Source: JBIOHJ01 sp044448905 (GTDB lineage: Bacteria > Bacteroidota > Bacteroidia > AKYH767-A > OLB10). Taken from it: a DNA stretch of 39,116 nucleotides. Shown here one piece after another: positions 23,862 through 32,490 of this stretch. The notes beneath the pieces are model-generated. The model saw nothing but the letters and a program-made list of their open reading frames with translations, did not search any database and was not told where the DNA came from. The position numbers and the translations under genes are program-made. The DNA is taken from NCBI GenBank assembly GCA_044448905.1, contig JBIOHJ010000011.1:1-39116 (forward strand), read 5' to 3'. Each line of letters starts with the position of its first letter. Positions within the stretch are counted from its first letter, which is position 1.

Positions 23862-24707
23862 ATGTCCTGGTTCAAGAGAATAAAAGAAGGCATCACCACT
23901 TCCACCCGGGAGAAAAAGGAAACTCCCGAAGGGCTGTGGTATAAATGCCCTTCCTGCAAAGGAATTTTTCCGACTACCGAAATAGCCGAAAACCTTGCCA
24001 CCTGCCCAAAATGCAATCATCATGAACGAATCGGTTCAGCAGAATATTTCGAAATACTTTTTGATGATAACAAATTCACTGAGCTGGATGTAAACCTCAC
24101 CTCTGCCGATCCGCTCAATTTTGTGGATACAAAAAAATATTCCGACCGCCTTGCTGATACGCAAAATAATTCAGGATTAAAAGATGCTATTCGCACCGCT
24201 TACGGAAAAATCAACGGGCATAAAATTGTAATTGCAGGTATGGATTTCAAGTTTATTGGCGGCTCTATGGGCTCGGTAATGGGCGAAAAAATTTCGCGTG
24301 CAATTGATTATTGTATCGAAAAAAAATGTCCGCTGATGGTTATTTCCAAATCGGGTGGGGCAAGGATGATGGAATCGGCTCTTTCATTGATGCAGATGGC
24401 AAAAACCTCAGCCAAGCTCACGCTTCTGGCGCAGGCAAAAATTCCCTACATATCTCTTTTAACCGATCCTACTACCGGTGGGGTTACGGCATCATTTGCC
24501 ATGCTTGGCGATTTAAATATTTCGGAACCCGGTGCGTTAATCGGTTTTGCCGGTCCGCGTGTGGTAAAAGAAACTATCGGAAAAGATTTGCCTAAGGGAT
24601 TTCAGACTGCGGAGTTTGTGCTTGAGCATGGTTTCCTTGATTTCATTGTTCACCGCAAAGAATTAAAAAACAAGCTTACTTTATTACTTGAAATGTTTGA
24701 AAACTGA
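23862..24707 (+). CDS. accD: Acetyl-CoA carboxylase carboxyltransferase beta subunit
   Basis: 281 residues. It forms, with AccA, the carboxyltransferase that makes malonyl-CoA for fatty acid synthesis. The four-Cys zinc ribbon is at Cys29, Cys32, Cys48 and Cys51 (YKCPSCKG, TCPKCNHH). The crotonase-fold body shows GSMGSVMGEKISRAIDY, SKSGGARMMESALSLMQMAK and TDPTTGGVTASFAMLGDL, with the oxyanion glycines intact, and it ends in the usual FVLEHGFLDFIVHRKELK. It is a complete gene starting nine bases after the inverted-repeat unit, which is therefore probably in its leader. Confidence 0.96.
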   Translation: MSWFKRIKEGITTSTREKKETPEGLWYKCPSCKGIFPTTEIAENLATCPKCNHHERIGSAEYFEILFDDNKFTELDVNLTSADPLNFVDTKKYSDRLADTQNNSGLKDAIRTAYGKINGHKIVIAGMDFKFIGGSMGSVMGEKISRAIDYCIEKKCPLMVISKSGGARMMESALSLMQMAKTSAKLTLLAQAKIPYISLLTDPTTGGVTASFAMLGDLNISEPGALIGFAGPRVVKETIGKDLPKGFQTAEFVLEHGFLDFIVHRKELKNKLTLLLEMFEN

Positions 24708-24711
24708 TTTC

Positions 24712-25752
24712 CTATTTTTTCAGTCGTTCTAATCCCTGCATGGCGAGCTCGTAACCCGGGCGAATTGAAATGGCTTTATCGTAATCATCTTTTGCTGCGG
24801 CAATGTTTCCAACGGCTTCATAACATAATCCACGGTTATACCATGCCTCGGCATAATTTTCATTCGCTGCAATGGCATCCGAATAATGTTTTATCGCCTG
24901 GCCGTAAACTTTCAGAAAAGCATAATGAATATAGCCGAGATTAAAATGCGCACGGGCACTTTTCGGATTGAATTGAATGATGCTCGTATAATCCCGGATG
25001 GCTTTGTCGAGCTCATTATGATCCTGGTAAAACAATCCTCTTCCGTAAAATGCTTCTTCGCTTTGCGGTTTTATTTTTATCGCACCGTTAAAATATTGTA
25101 AAGCGAGCTTATCATTTTTAGCAGTATAAATCACGCCAAGCTGCATGTACGCATCATAAAAGTTATTGTCTTTTTCAATACAGGTCTGAAAATTTGAAAT
25201 CGCTTTCGTTGTATCACCGTTTTCTTTATAAATCATGCCACGCATAAAAAATGCTTTGGTATTGTCGGGTTCATTTTGCAATATAGATTGAAGGTGCGAA
25301 AAAGCTTCTTCGTATTTACGGACAATAAAAAATATTTCGGCCAGCTTTAAATGCGCGGTTGTGTTTTTTGGATCAAGAGTCAAACACTTTTCAAGCGCGG
25401 CTTTTGCGTTAAATGTTTTATTAGCAGTAAAATATAAGTCGGAAAGCGTTAGGTAATAATCCGCATGGGTGCTGTCAATGCTTATTGCTTTGTTAATATC
25501 GTCCAAAGCATTTTGAAAATTTTGCTGCAGGATATACAGTTTGCTTCGCTGAGAATAAAGCCCGGCATTGTTCGGTTCAGCATTAATTTTTTCTGAAATA
25601 GTTACAACTGCTTTTCCAACTTCAGTTGTGTCAGTTGCAATTATCGGTGCTTCTGATTTTTTTTCCTGCTTGTTGTTACAGGAAATAAAAACGGAAATGA
25701 GTACAATAAGAAAACAATAAAGTCGCTTTTTAAATTTTAACGGTAGCAGCAT
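24712..25752 (-). CDS. TPR-repeat lipoprotein
   Basis: 346 residues. A leader (KKRLYCFLIVLISVFISC) ends in a lipobox Cys. After a Ser/Glu-rich linker come about eight tetratricopeptide repeats from about residue 60 to the end (for example ALDDINKAISIDSTHADYYL and AIRDYTSIIQFNPKSARAHF). TPR lipoproteins act as periplasmic or outer-membrane scaffolds, and the partner is unknown. It is tail to tail with accD with only four bases between stops. Confidence 0.88.
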   Translation of the reverse strand: MLLPLKFKKRLYCFLIVLISVFISCNNKQEKKSEAPIIATDTTEVGKAVVTISEKINAEPNNAGLYSQRSKLYILQQNFQNALDDINKAISIDSTHADYYLTLSDLYFTANKTFNAKAALEKCLTLDPKNTTAHLKLAEIFFIVRKYEEAFSHLQSILQNEPDNTKAFFMRGMIYKENGDTTKAISNFQTCIEKDNNFYDAYMQLGVIYTAKNDKLALQYFNGAIKIKPQSEEAFYGRGLFYQDHNELDKAIRDYTSIIQFNPKSARAHFNLGYIHYAFLKVYGQAIKHYSDAIAANENYAEAWYNRGLCYEAVGNIAAAKDDYDKAISIRPGYELAMQGLERLKK

Positions 25753-25834
25753 AATTATAAAAATACCTGGTATGGGATAGGATAAATCAAGAATGAATTG
25801 TTGCTTTTCTCCTGCTTGGGAGACAAAGTGGCTT

Positions 25835-26839
25835 TTATTTCGAAGCCAGTGTTTCTCTTATCTTCTGTTCAATCTCATCCGACAATTCGGGATTATCAGC
25901 GAGCAGTTGCTTAACTGCATCCCTGCCTTGCCCTAATTTTGATTCGTTATAGCTGAACCACGAACCACTTTTTTTGACAATATTTTGCTCAACTCCGATG
26001 TCAACTATTTCCCCGGTTTTTGAAATTCCCTCGCCATACATAATGTCGAACTCAGCCATTTTAAAAGGAGGTGCTACTTTATTTTTCACCACTTTAACGC
26101 GTGTGCGGTTGCCCACAATATTTTCGGCATCTTTAAGCTGACCTATCCTGCGAATGTCCAAACGAACTGAAGCATAAAACTTCAATGCATTTCCACCTGT
26201 TGTGGTTTCAGGATTTCCAAACATGACTCCGATTTTTTCCCGTAGCTGGTTAATAAAAATGCAGCAGCATCCGGTGCGGCTAATAGAAGCCGTTAGCTTT
26301 CGCAGTGCCTGCGACATCAGGCGTGCCTGCAATCCCATTTTGCTGTCGCCCATTTCGCCTTCAATTTCACTTTTCGGAGTCAATGCAGCTACCGAGTCAA
26401 TTACAATAATATCAATAGCTCCTGAGCGGATAAGGTTTTCGGTAATTTCCAATGCCTGCTCGCCATTGTCGGGCTGGGAGATGAGAAGATTTTCAATATC
26501 CACTCCCAGCTTCTGCGCGTAAAAACGGTCGAAGGCATGTTCGGCATCAATGAAAGCTGCAATGCCACCATTACGCTGCACATTAGCAATGGCATGAATG
26601 GCTAACGTGGTTTTACCCGATGATTCGGGACCGTATATTTCTACAACTCTTCCTTTTGGAAGCCCGCCAATGCCGAGTGCGTTATCAAGCCCTATGGAAC
26701 CGGTTGAAATGGCTTCGAGAGGTTCAACGGCTTCATCGCCCATGCGCATAACGGTACCTTTTCCGTAGGTCTTTTCAATTTTATCAATTGCTAATTGCAA
26801 TACTTTTAGTTTCTCTTTGTTTTCGGTTGCTGTTGTCAT
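25835..26839 (-). CDS. recA: Recombinase A
   Basis: 334 residues, full length. RecA forms ATP-dependent filaments on single-stranded DNA for strand exchange and SOS induction. Walker A GPESSGKTT is at 70-78, Walker B is IDIIVIDSVAAL, loop L1 is EGEMGDSKMGLQARLMSQAL, and loop L2 is FGNPETTTGGNALKFY. NQLREKIGVMFG precedes L2. There is no intein or frameshift. The upstream 190 bases have no clear LexA-type box that could be recognised by eye. Confidence 0.98.
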   Translation of the reverse strand: MTTATENKEKLKVLQLAIDKIEKTYGKGTVMRMGDEAVEPLEAISTGSIGLDNALGIGGLPKGRVVEIYGPESSGKTTLAIHAIANVQRNGGIAAFIDAEHAFDRFYAQKLGVDIENLLISQPDNGEQALEITENLIRSGAIDIIVIDSVAALTPKSEIEGEMGDSKMGLQARLMSQALRKLTASISRTGCCCIFINQLREKIGVMFGNPETTTGGNALKFYASVRLDIRRIGQLKDAENIVGNRTRVKVVKNKVAPPFKMAEFDIMYGEGISKTGEIVDIGVEQNIVKKSGSWFSYNESKLGQGRDAVKQLLADNPELSDEIEQKIRETLASK

Positions 26840-27031
26840 TATATATAAATTTTATTTGTTTTAAAGATTGTAATACTGTCAAAATGGATTATGACAAATA
26901 TGGTTAAAGTTTTGAAATAAACAAGAAGGGAAATAAAATATTCTCTGCGCTATTGGGATTAATCCCTCCACCACGAATACGAATTGAAACGAATTACGAA
27001 TCAGTGAAAGGCAATAGAGAAAATCTAAGTG

Positions 27032-28843
27032 TTATAAAATAATTACTTTTTTAATTGTGCTGAACCAGGCTGTTTTTATTTCAATAAAGTAAATTCCTTT
27101 AGTAAAACCAGACAGATTTAACTCTTCAGAATATTTTCCTGAAAAATTATCAAATGTTATTTCTTTTAATTGTGTTCCTAAAATATCTTTTACAGTTAGT
27201 TTAATATTTTCTTTTTCCTTGAAATAAAAACTCAAATTAAATTTTCCATTATAGGAAGGATTAGGAGTAAGTGAAAAGTTTGAAACGTTCTCATTCATTT
27301 CATCCACACCAACCGTTGTAATATTAATTCCTGTTGAATAATTTCCATCGCCCGTTGCATTGTTTATAGCCAGTACCTGGTAAAAACCAACTGCTGTTGG
27401 AATAACACTCTGACTTGTGGCACCCGCAATGGCAAACCGGTCTAAAAACCATTGGTAAGAATAGTTACCTGTAAGCATACAGATTAGCGTTCCTCCATTA
27501 TTAATTACCGGGGGCACAGGTGTAGTTGGCAATACCGTTACTGTGATTGTTTGATTGGTAATTGCATTTGCAGGGCAATAGTCATCCTTGGCTTTCAACA
27601 CAAAAAAATATTTATTACCAAAATAAACACAACCCAATCCTAATCCCAGATGAGCCGGAGTAGTATTCCAGTTAAATTGGGTGGATATTCCAATAGATGA
27701 TGAAAGAGGCGGAGGAGGTGTGAGGGTGGCACAAGGAGGAATCAGGCAGCCTGAAGTCGTATCGGTAAACCCCGCGCCAAACTGCTGGCCCGAAGCGTTT
27801 ATTGTAACCGTTTGATTATTTACTAACGGATGGGGATCGGCATCGGTTGCTACAAAAGAAAAAGAAAGCGAATCACCTGCATAAACGAAAGTTTCATAAG
27901 TAGGCACACCTAATGAATCTAAAAACGGAGCGGGCGCAACTGGCGGATTATTGGGAGGATTTCCTGTAACTGGAATCACACAACCATTGATTAAAACAAT
28001 ATTTATTTCCCTCGTAATTTCAGATGCCAACTGTCCGCATTTGTAACTCGAAACTCTTATTGCAGTTGCAAAATAGCCCGGTGTGAATGACCGAAACGAA
28101 AGCTGACCATTTTGCGGATTGAGTGATGCCGGAATATTACTGGGGTTTTGTAAAGTGCTTGGCATCTGGCTTGTTACGCTATACCCCGGAGCGAATGGAA
28201 TAACCTGCCATGGATAAGATGCATCAGTAATCAACGTATCCCATGAGTAAACCAATGAGTCCATCTCAGCATCAACGGCCAGATGATTATAAGTAAATGG
28301 ATAACCGGTACAAATAATTACGGACGGTTTTTCAGCAAAATATGGTGAAGCATCAGTGCATTGCCCTGGGATAAATCCATTAAATGGATACATTTTGGTT
28401 CTGAGTGCAAAGCCAATGTTTCCGGCACCACTTACATTAGTTAATAGACCGCTCCGGCAACAACTGCCAAACCAAAATGCCCATCCGGTTACTGGTGGAG
28501 TTCCGGGAATTGTTATAGGAGTTGATTGATAAACAAATTCTTCAACTGCATTTGTGTTTGCAGCGGCACAAATTGGACATGCTAAGTTGCCTGAACCTAC
28601 AGATCCGGTTGGACTGATATCAGTTTGGCTAACCAGCGAACATAAAATTGGCGCAACACCAGCATTGTTCTCAAGCGAAACAGAAGTCATACCCGGAATT
28701 CCGGTGCAATCCCTGTAAAATTTTACATGAAACACGTAAGCATTTCCCTGGCAAGTCCAGGTAATTTCACCTCCCATGCCATGAGAAGCAAGAAGTGAAC
28801 CGGAAGGAAATAGGAATAACAGAAGAGTAATTATTTTTTTCAT
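27032..28843 (-). CDS. T9SS cargo protein with adhesin-like N-terminus
   Basis: 603 residues. A signal peptide (LLLFLFPSGSLLAS) is followed by SHGMGGEITWTCQGNAYVFH and YRDCTGIPG, an opening common to large Bacteroidota surface proteins. The body has beta-rich segments with FVATDADPHPLVNNQTVTIN and cysteine pairs, an Ig-like region with NYSYQWFLDRFAIAGATSQS, and a type A T9SS domain from LTPNPSYNGKF (about 520-603). It is likely a surface or released protein; its target is unknown. A TAGGTTTG -7 box lies about 95 bases upstream on its strand. Confidence 0.85.
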   Translation of the reverse strand: MKKIITLLLFLFPSGSLLASHGMGGEITWTCQGNAYVFHVKFYRDCTGIPGMTSVSLENNAGVAPILCSLVSQTDISPTGSVGSGNLACPICAAANTNAVEEFVYQSTPITIPGTPPVTGWAFWFGSCCRSGLLTNVSGAGNIGFALRTKMYPFNGFIPGQCTDASPYFAEKPSVIICTGYPFTYNHLAVDAEMDSLVYSWDTLITDASYPWQVIPFAPGYSVTSQMPSTLQNPSNIPASLNPQNGQLSFRSFTPGYFATAIRVSSYKCGQLASEITREINIVLINGCVIPVTGNPPNNPPVAPAPFLDSLGVPTYETFVYAGDSLSFSFVATDADPHPLVNNQTVTINASGQQFGAGFTDTTSGCLIPPCATLTPPPPLSSSIGISTQFNWNTTPAHLGLGLGCVYFGNKYFFVLKAKDDYCPANAITNQTITVTVLPTTPVPPVINNGGTLICMLTGNYSYQWFLDRFAIAGATSQSVIPTAVGFYQVLAINNATGDGNYSTGINITTVGVDEMNENVSNFSLTPNPSYNGKFNLSFYFKEKENIKLTVKDILGTQLKEITFDNFSGKYSEELNLSGFTKGIYFIEIKTAWFSTIKKVIIL

Positions 28844-28938
28844 ACGAAGTAAATTTCTGTAAAGCTAACAGATTTGATACGAACCGCCAAATCAAAATTA
28901 TGGATAAGTATACAGGTCTGACAGGCGCTTTGCAACCT

Positions 28939-28946
28939 CAAACCTA
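28939..28946 (-). promoter_or_regulatory. Perfect -7 box on the minus strand for the 603-residue T9SS gene
   Basis: TAGGTTTG on the minus strand is an exact TAnnTTTG. It is the mirror image of the DUF3276 promoter box (10-base inverted TAGGTTTGAG). The -33 position is weak. Confidence 0.4.
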
Positions 28947-28960
28947 TTTTTTTATAAAGT

Positions 28961-28991
28961 TTTGACATATTAAAAAAATCATGTAGGTTTG
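28961..28991 (+). promoter_or_regulatory. Bacteroidota-type promoter of the DUF3276 gene
   Basis: TTTG (28961-28964), exactly 19 bases, then TAGGTTTG (28984-28991), a full consensus match 22 bases before the ATG at 29014. Confidence 0.75.
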
Positions 28992-29013
28992 AGCCAAACT
29001 TAAAACAATTACT

Positions 29014-29388
29014 ATGGCTGAATTCGAAAACAGGGAGCATCGCGAAGAACCTTTTTCAAAAGCAGTGCGTGCAGGAAAGCGTACTTATTTCTTTGATGTG
29101 AAAACAACCCGTGCGAACGATTTGTATTTAACAATTACCGAAAGCAAAAAACGTTTTGGTGAAGAGGGAGAGAAGCCTTATTTTGAAAAGCATAAAATTT
29201 TCCTGTACAAAGAGGACTTCGAAAAATTTTCTGACGGACTCAATGAAGCGGTAAACTTCATTAAAAACAATGCACCGCCTATCGAGCCAAGACCTGCTGC
29301 TGATGCATCACCTTCTACTTTCAGCGAGGGCAGCCGTTTTTCTGATGTGGATTATGATGATTTGGGAGAGACGAAAAAGGACGAATAA
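29014..29388 (+). CDS. DUF3276 (PUR-alpha-like) protein
   Basis: 124 residues. The N-terminal 85 residues form the DUF3276/PUR repeat: FSKAVRAGKRTYFFDVKTTR, NDLYLTITESKKRFGEE and KHKIFLYKEDFEKFSDGLNE. The PUR fold binds single-stranded nucleic acid, and Bacteroidota homologues are thought to be regulators. The C-terminal tail is acidic and low complexity (SDVDYDDLGETKKDE). The consensus promoter suggests strong expression. It is tail to tail with the anti-sigma-like gene, and an 8-base stem (29382-29389 with 29405-29412) lies between them. Confidence 0.92.
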   Translation: MAEFENREHREEPFSKAVRAGKRTYFFDVKTTRANDLYLTITESKKRFGEEGEKPYFEKHKIFLYKEDFEKFSDGLNEAVNFIKNNAPPIEPRPAADASPSTFSEGSRFSDVDYDDLGETKKDE

Positions 29389-29405
29389 ATTTTTCATTCG
29401 GGGGT

Positions 29406-30509
29406 TTATTCGATATCAATTAAAAACTTTTCAGCCTGATTTTTATAAAAACTGTTATCAGAAACAATCTGTTCAAGAATTCTTCTGGCAGCTACGAAGT
29501 CTTTTAATTCAGCTTTGCAAAGTGCCAGGTGCCATTTCGATTCTTCATAAAATATATTTTCGGGTTCAGAAATAAACTCAAGATATAATTTTTCAGCTTC
29601 ATGAAAATTACCGGTTGCTTCCCGGCACAATGCAATATAAAACCTGCAATTAATATCAGCGGGAAACTGTTCCAATATCAAATCGAAATCGCGGATAGCT
29701 TCTTTGTAGAATTTATTATTGTATTTTTTTAATCCGGCCGATAAAGCACCTGCATAGTTGATAAAATGCGTTTTTAATTCCTGGTCTTTTAATACCCTTT
29801 CCCGGGCTTCTTTGTTTTCAAATTTCGCTGATAAGTTGTTTAAAATGGCATTAGTTGAAAATGTCTTACCTGAATATTTTTCTGTATAATCAAGGGTTTT
29901 CAGATTTTCGAGGTAAATAATTTTTTCAGTAAATATTTTTTTATTGTAAAAATTGACATTGGCTGATAAATTATTATTCATGATAAACGCTTCGATAGGT
30001 GGAATTGTTTTTTCGAATTTATTATAATGGGTTTCATTTAAAAGCTCTTCTTTCGAAGTTTTTGTTTCGCTTGCTATCGGAGTATTTTTGACAAGTTCGG
30101 CTTCCTGCTCTGTCACAATTTTAGCTTGGCTGATAAGGGTATCATGAAGATCGGCTTGTCCCCCAGTTGGCTTTCCTGACAGGTTTTCTTTTCGAAAGTC
30201 AGCATTAAAAAATATAAAAGTTGAAATCAGGATAACAACTGCCGAAATTCCTGAGAATAATTTTATACGTGTCAAACTGGCATCAGGAATCGTATGGGAG
30301 ATTCGCTTCTTCCAAAGAACGGGTAAAGAATTCAAAGAAGTAAAATCGGGAAGTTGCTTTAGTCCTGTAAATGCTTCATTGCAATATTCGCATGATTCAA
30401 TATGATTGTGAATACGAATTGCGGACTCTTCATTTAATTTGTTTTTTATAAAACCAACCATTTCAACTTTCGAGACGCAACTATAATCTATATTCTTTTG
30501 CTTATTCAT
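29406..30509 (-). CDS. Anti-sigma-factor-like membrane protein with TPR region
   Basis: About 367 residues from ATG 30509, whose ATGAATAA overlaps the sigma stop codon; an in-frame ATG at 30527 is less likely. The N-terminal zinc-finger-type motif AIRIHNHIESCEYCNEAF (His and two Cys) is typical of anti-sigma domains. One transmembrane helix follows (LFSGISAVVILISTFIFF, about 84-101), and the periplasmic part ends with TPR-like helices (EAIRDFDLILEQFPADINCR onward, about 265-365). It probably holds the adjacent ECF sigma factor at the inner membrane. The signal it senses is unknown. Confidence 0.82.
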   Translation of the reverse strand: MNKQKNIDYSCVSKVEMVGFIKNKLNEESAIRIHNHIESCEYCNEAFTGLKQLPDFTSLNSLPVLWKKRISHTIPDASLTRIKLFSGISAVVILISTFIFFNADFRKENLSGKPTGGQADLHDTLISQAKIVTEQEAELVKNTPIASETKTSKEELLNETHYNKFEKTIPPIEAFIMNNNLSANVNFYNKKIFTEKIIYLENLKTLDYTEKYSGKTFSTNAILNNLSAKFENKEARERVLKDQELKTHFINYAGALSAGLKKYNNKFYKEAIRDFDLILEQFPADINCRFYIALCREATGNFHEAEKLYLEFISEPENIFYEESKWHLALCKAELKDFVAARRILEQIVSDNSFYKNQAEKFLIDIE

Positions 30510-31077
30510 GTTCAATATTCTTTTCAAGATAGATTTTTAAGTTTCTTTTTCCATTTTGAATGTAACTCTTAACCTGGTTTATAGTAAACCCGGTGGCCGT
30601 TGAAATTTCATTATAAGAATTGTTTTCCAGGTAAAACATTTCAATACATTTTTTTTGTTCGGTATTGATTGAATTTAATGCTCCGTTCAGGTGTAATAAA
30701 TTTTTTTCAGTAAATAACTTTACTTCGTTATCATTTTCATTCTCCTCAATCAATTCTGGTATTTCTTCAATACCTCTTCTGCCATTTTCTTTATTCAAAA
30801 ATGCAAAACAATAATTCCGTGATACCGAATGTATCCATGAACTGAAATTTGAAACTTCGTATTTAAGAAGATCAGCAAATAGTTTTTCAAAAATGGTAAG
30901 CACAGCGTCTTTACATTTCTCTTCGTTTCGCAGGTATTTGTAACATATTCCGTAAACAAGATGAGAATGCCGGTCAAATAATATTCCTACAAGTTTTTTA
31001 TCGCCTGTTGATTTATACAAGGCAATTATTTCGGTGTCGGTTAACTGTGATTTTTTATTTGTTCTGAAAAGCCGCAT
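30502..31077 (-). CDS. ECF-type sigma-70 factor
   Basis: 191 residues with region 2 (LVGILFDRHSHLVYGICYKY, then YEVSNFSSWIHSVSRNYCFAFL) and region 4 (EQKKCIEMFYLENNSYNEIS, then TGFTINQVKSYIQNGKRNLK, the helix-turn-helix). It lacks region 1.1, as ECF factors do. It overlaps its anti-sigma partner by eight bases and is divergent from the plug-only TonB-type gene at 31263. The natural model is control of that gene or of surface genes, but no target was proven. Confidence 0.9.
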   Translation of the reverse strand: MRLFRTNKKSQLTDTEIIALYKSTGDKKLVGILFDRHSHLVYGICYKYLRNEEKCKDAVLTIFEKLFADLLKYEVSNFSSWIHSVSRNYCFAFLNKENGRRGIEEIPELIEENENDNEVKLFTEKNLLHLNGALNSINTEQKKCIEMFYLENNSYNEISTATGFTINQVKSYIQNGKRNLKIYLEKNIEHE

Positions 31078-31103
31078 ACCATACGTTCTTTATAACCAGT
31101 TGA

Positions 31104-31134
31104 TAAACTTATTTAAAATTTCCATAATCGGCAA
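31104..31134 (-). promoter_or_regulatory. Promoter-like sequence for the sigma/anti-sigma pair
   Basis: On the minus strand TTG (31134-31132), 20 bases, then TAAGTTTA (31111-31104) is one base from TAnnTTTG, 26 bases before the start at 31077. Confidence 0.4.
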
Positions 31135-31156
31135 TGAAAATTATTTTTATGACAAA

Positions 31157-31200
31157 ACCATGACAGAGTTTTATGGAAACCATGACAGAGTTTTATGGAA
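31157..31200. repeat. Perfect 22-base tandem repeat in the divergent control region
   Basis: Two identical units starting ACCATGACAGAGTTTTATGG (31157-31178, 31179-31200). The ends CCAT and ATGG are inverted. It lies between the sigma gene and the plug-only gene, downstream of a TATTTTTA box (31142-31149). Confidence 0.6.
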
Positions 31201-31262
31201 AATTTAATTCTCCTTATCAAACATTCAAAAAATTAATGTTTAACAATTAAAAAAATCAAGCC

Positions 31263-31964
31263 ATGAAAAAATTAATCACAATTATTGCCATGTTCATCTG
31301 TTTGTCAGGTTCTGATTCGGAAGCACGATTCAAAAGTTTAAGCCCCGGAGAGCTTCGTGGTAAAGTAATCGATAAAGAAACAGGTCAACCTTTAGCCTTC
31401 GCAAATGTTGCCATTGTAAAAGATGAAAGCGCCTTTACTGGTGGCACTACTGATGAAGAAGGCAATTACCGGATTAAGCCGCTTGACCCCGGTTCATATA
31501 CCGTTAAAGCCACTTATGTTGGATATTCTTCAGTTACTATAAATGAAGTAATTATATCTCAGGATAAAATCACTTATCTTAATATTTCATTATCTGCAAA
31601 CAATACATTACCACCTGTTGTAATCAGGTATATCCCGCCTTTGATAAATGATGGTAAAATCTCTACCATGACATGTTTACCATCTTCAATACTCAAGGAT
31701 ATGCCAGCGCAAACAATACAGGATATGGTGGCTACGGTGCCGGGGGTTATTCAAAAGGATGAAGGAGGTGCTCTTTATTTCAGGGGTGCGCGTGAAAATG
31801 CAACCCAATATATAGTTGACGGAATAAAGATGTACGGTAGTTTCTCCGTTCCTCGAAGTGCCATTGCTCAGATAAGCGTAATCACAGGTGGCATGCCTGC
31901 ACAGTTTGGGGATGCTACAGGTGGAATCGTAGTGATCACCACTAAAAGTTATGTGAGTGAATAG
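31263..31964 (+). CDS. Carboxypeptidase-regulatory plus TonB-plug-only protein
   Basis: 233 residues: signal peptide (KKLITIIAMFICLSGSDSEA), a CarboxypepD_reg-like beta-sandwich (GKVIDKETGQPLAFANVAIV, YVGYSSVTINEVIIS, about 32-115), and a TonB receptor plug domain (AQTIQDMVATVPGVIQKDEG, YIVDGIKMYG, PAQFGDATGGIVVITTKSY, about 145-230). The barrel that should follow is absent, and the frame ends cleanly at a stop just after the plug. It resembles the front end of SusC-type receptors. It is divergent from the ECF sigma/anti-sigma genes. It may be a complete signalling-type plug protein or a truncated receptor. Confidence 0.82.
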   Translation: MKKLITIIAMFICLSGSDSEARFKSLSPGELRGKVIDKETGQPLAFANVAIVKDESAFTGGTTDEEGNYRIKPLDPGSYTVKATYVGYSSVTINEVIISQDKITYLNISLSANNTLPPVVIRYIPPLINDGKISTMTCLPSSILKDMPAQTIQDMVATVPGVIQKDEGGALYFRGARENATQYIVDGIKMYGSFSVPRSAIAQISVITGGMPAQFGDATGGIVVITTKSYVSE

Positions 31965-32084
31965 TTAAGCCAAACAACAGACTATAGGTTGGGCAATAAT
32001 ATTCAATGAGCTGAATTCTTTATAGCATAAAATTTCACTTCATGTAATAAACCTATTATAACTGATTTTCAGCCCTTAATGAAT

Positions 32085-32205
32085 TTACCTTATTGCAAAA
32101 ATTTTCTTTATCATTTCATAACTATTTGTGAAAAGACGCAATAAATAAATTCCCGCATTTAGATTTTTTACATCAAAAGAATATGTGATAGTTGGTTGTG
32201 TTGGA
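32085..32205 (-). pseudogene. T9SS sorting domain remnant
   Basis: On the minus strand a 35-40-codon frame reads YSFDVKNLNAGIYLLRLF followed by TNSYEMIKKIFAIR and a stop, the signature end of a T9SS type A domain (LNAGIYxLRL then a basic terminal strand). An in-frame stop lies just upstream and no cargo body is attached. It is the decayed tail of a lost cargo gene. Confidence 0.6.
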
Positions 32206-32235
32206 AATTATTGACCAGGGCTAAACCGCCTGCAT

Positions 32236-32352
32236 CTACAAAATCAGAAAAAGCATGACACCTACAAACAGAATCATAAAAAGTATTGCCCACAAATCGG
32301 CAGGAAAAAAATCGCGGTATTTAAGATAGAGATTTTTAAAATAACTGAACAT
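32236..32352 (-). CDS. Small single-helix membrane protein (38 residues)
   Basis: The frame from ATG 32352 encodes a Lys/Tyr-rich head (MFSYFKNLYLKYRDFFPADL) followed by one strong hydrophobic helix (WAILFMILFVGVMLFLIL) and the stop. Length, charge distribution and the amphipathic head are typical of bacterial small membrane proteins. No homology is claimed. It is the only plausible gene in the 31965-32490 gap apart from the T9SS remnant. Confidence 0.45.
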   Translation of the reverse strand: MFSYFKNLYLKYRDFFPADLWAILFMILFVGVMLFLIL

Positions 32353-32490
32353 AGCTGCGAAGATGTTCTCTGCTACTTTTTAATGACGCAGGTTTAACTA
32401 AACATTAACAGAATAAAAATAATAGGCGTTGTGGAATTTCGTTGATCAGTACATCAAACAAATACAAATTAACAACTAAAAAATAAAATT

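Noticed and set aside
26954..27003. GGGATTAATCCC palindrome and CGAATACGAATT tract upstream of recA
   Set aside because: Short and isolated; no promoter, operator or gene could be supported, and it may be another low-complexity repeat.
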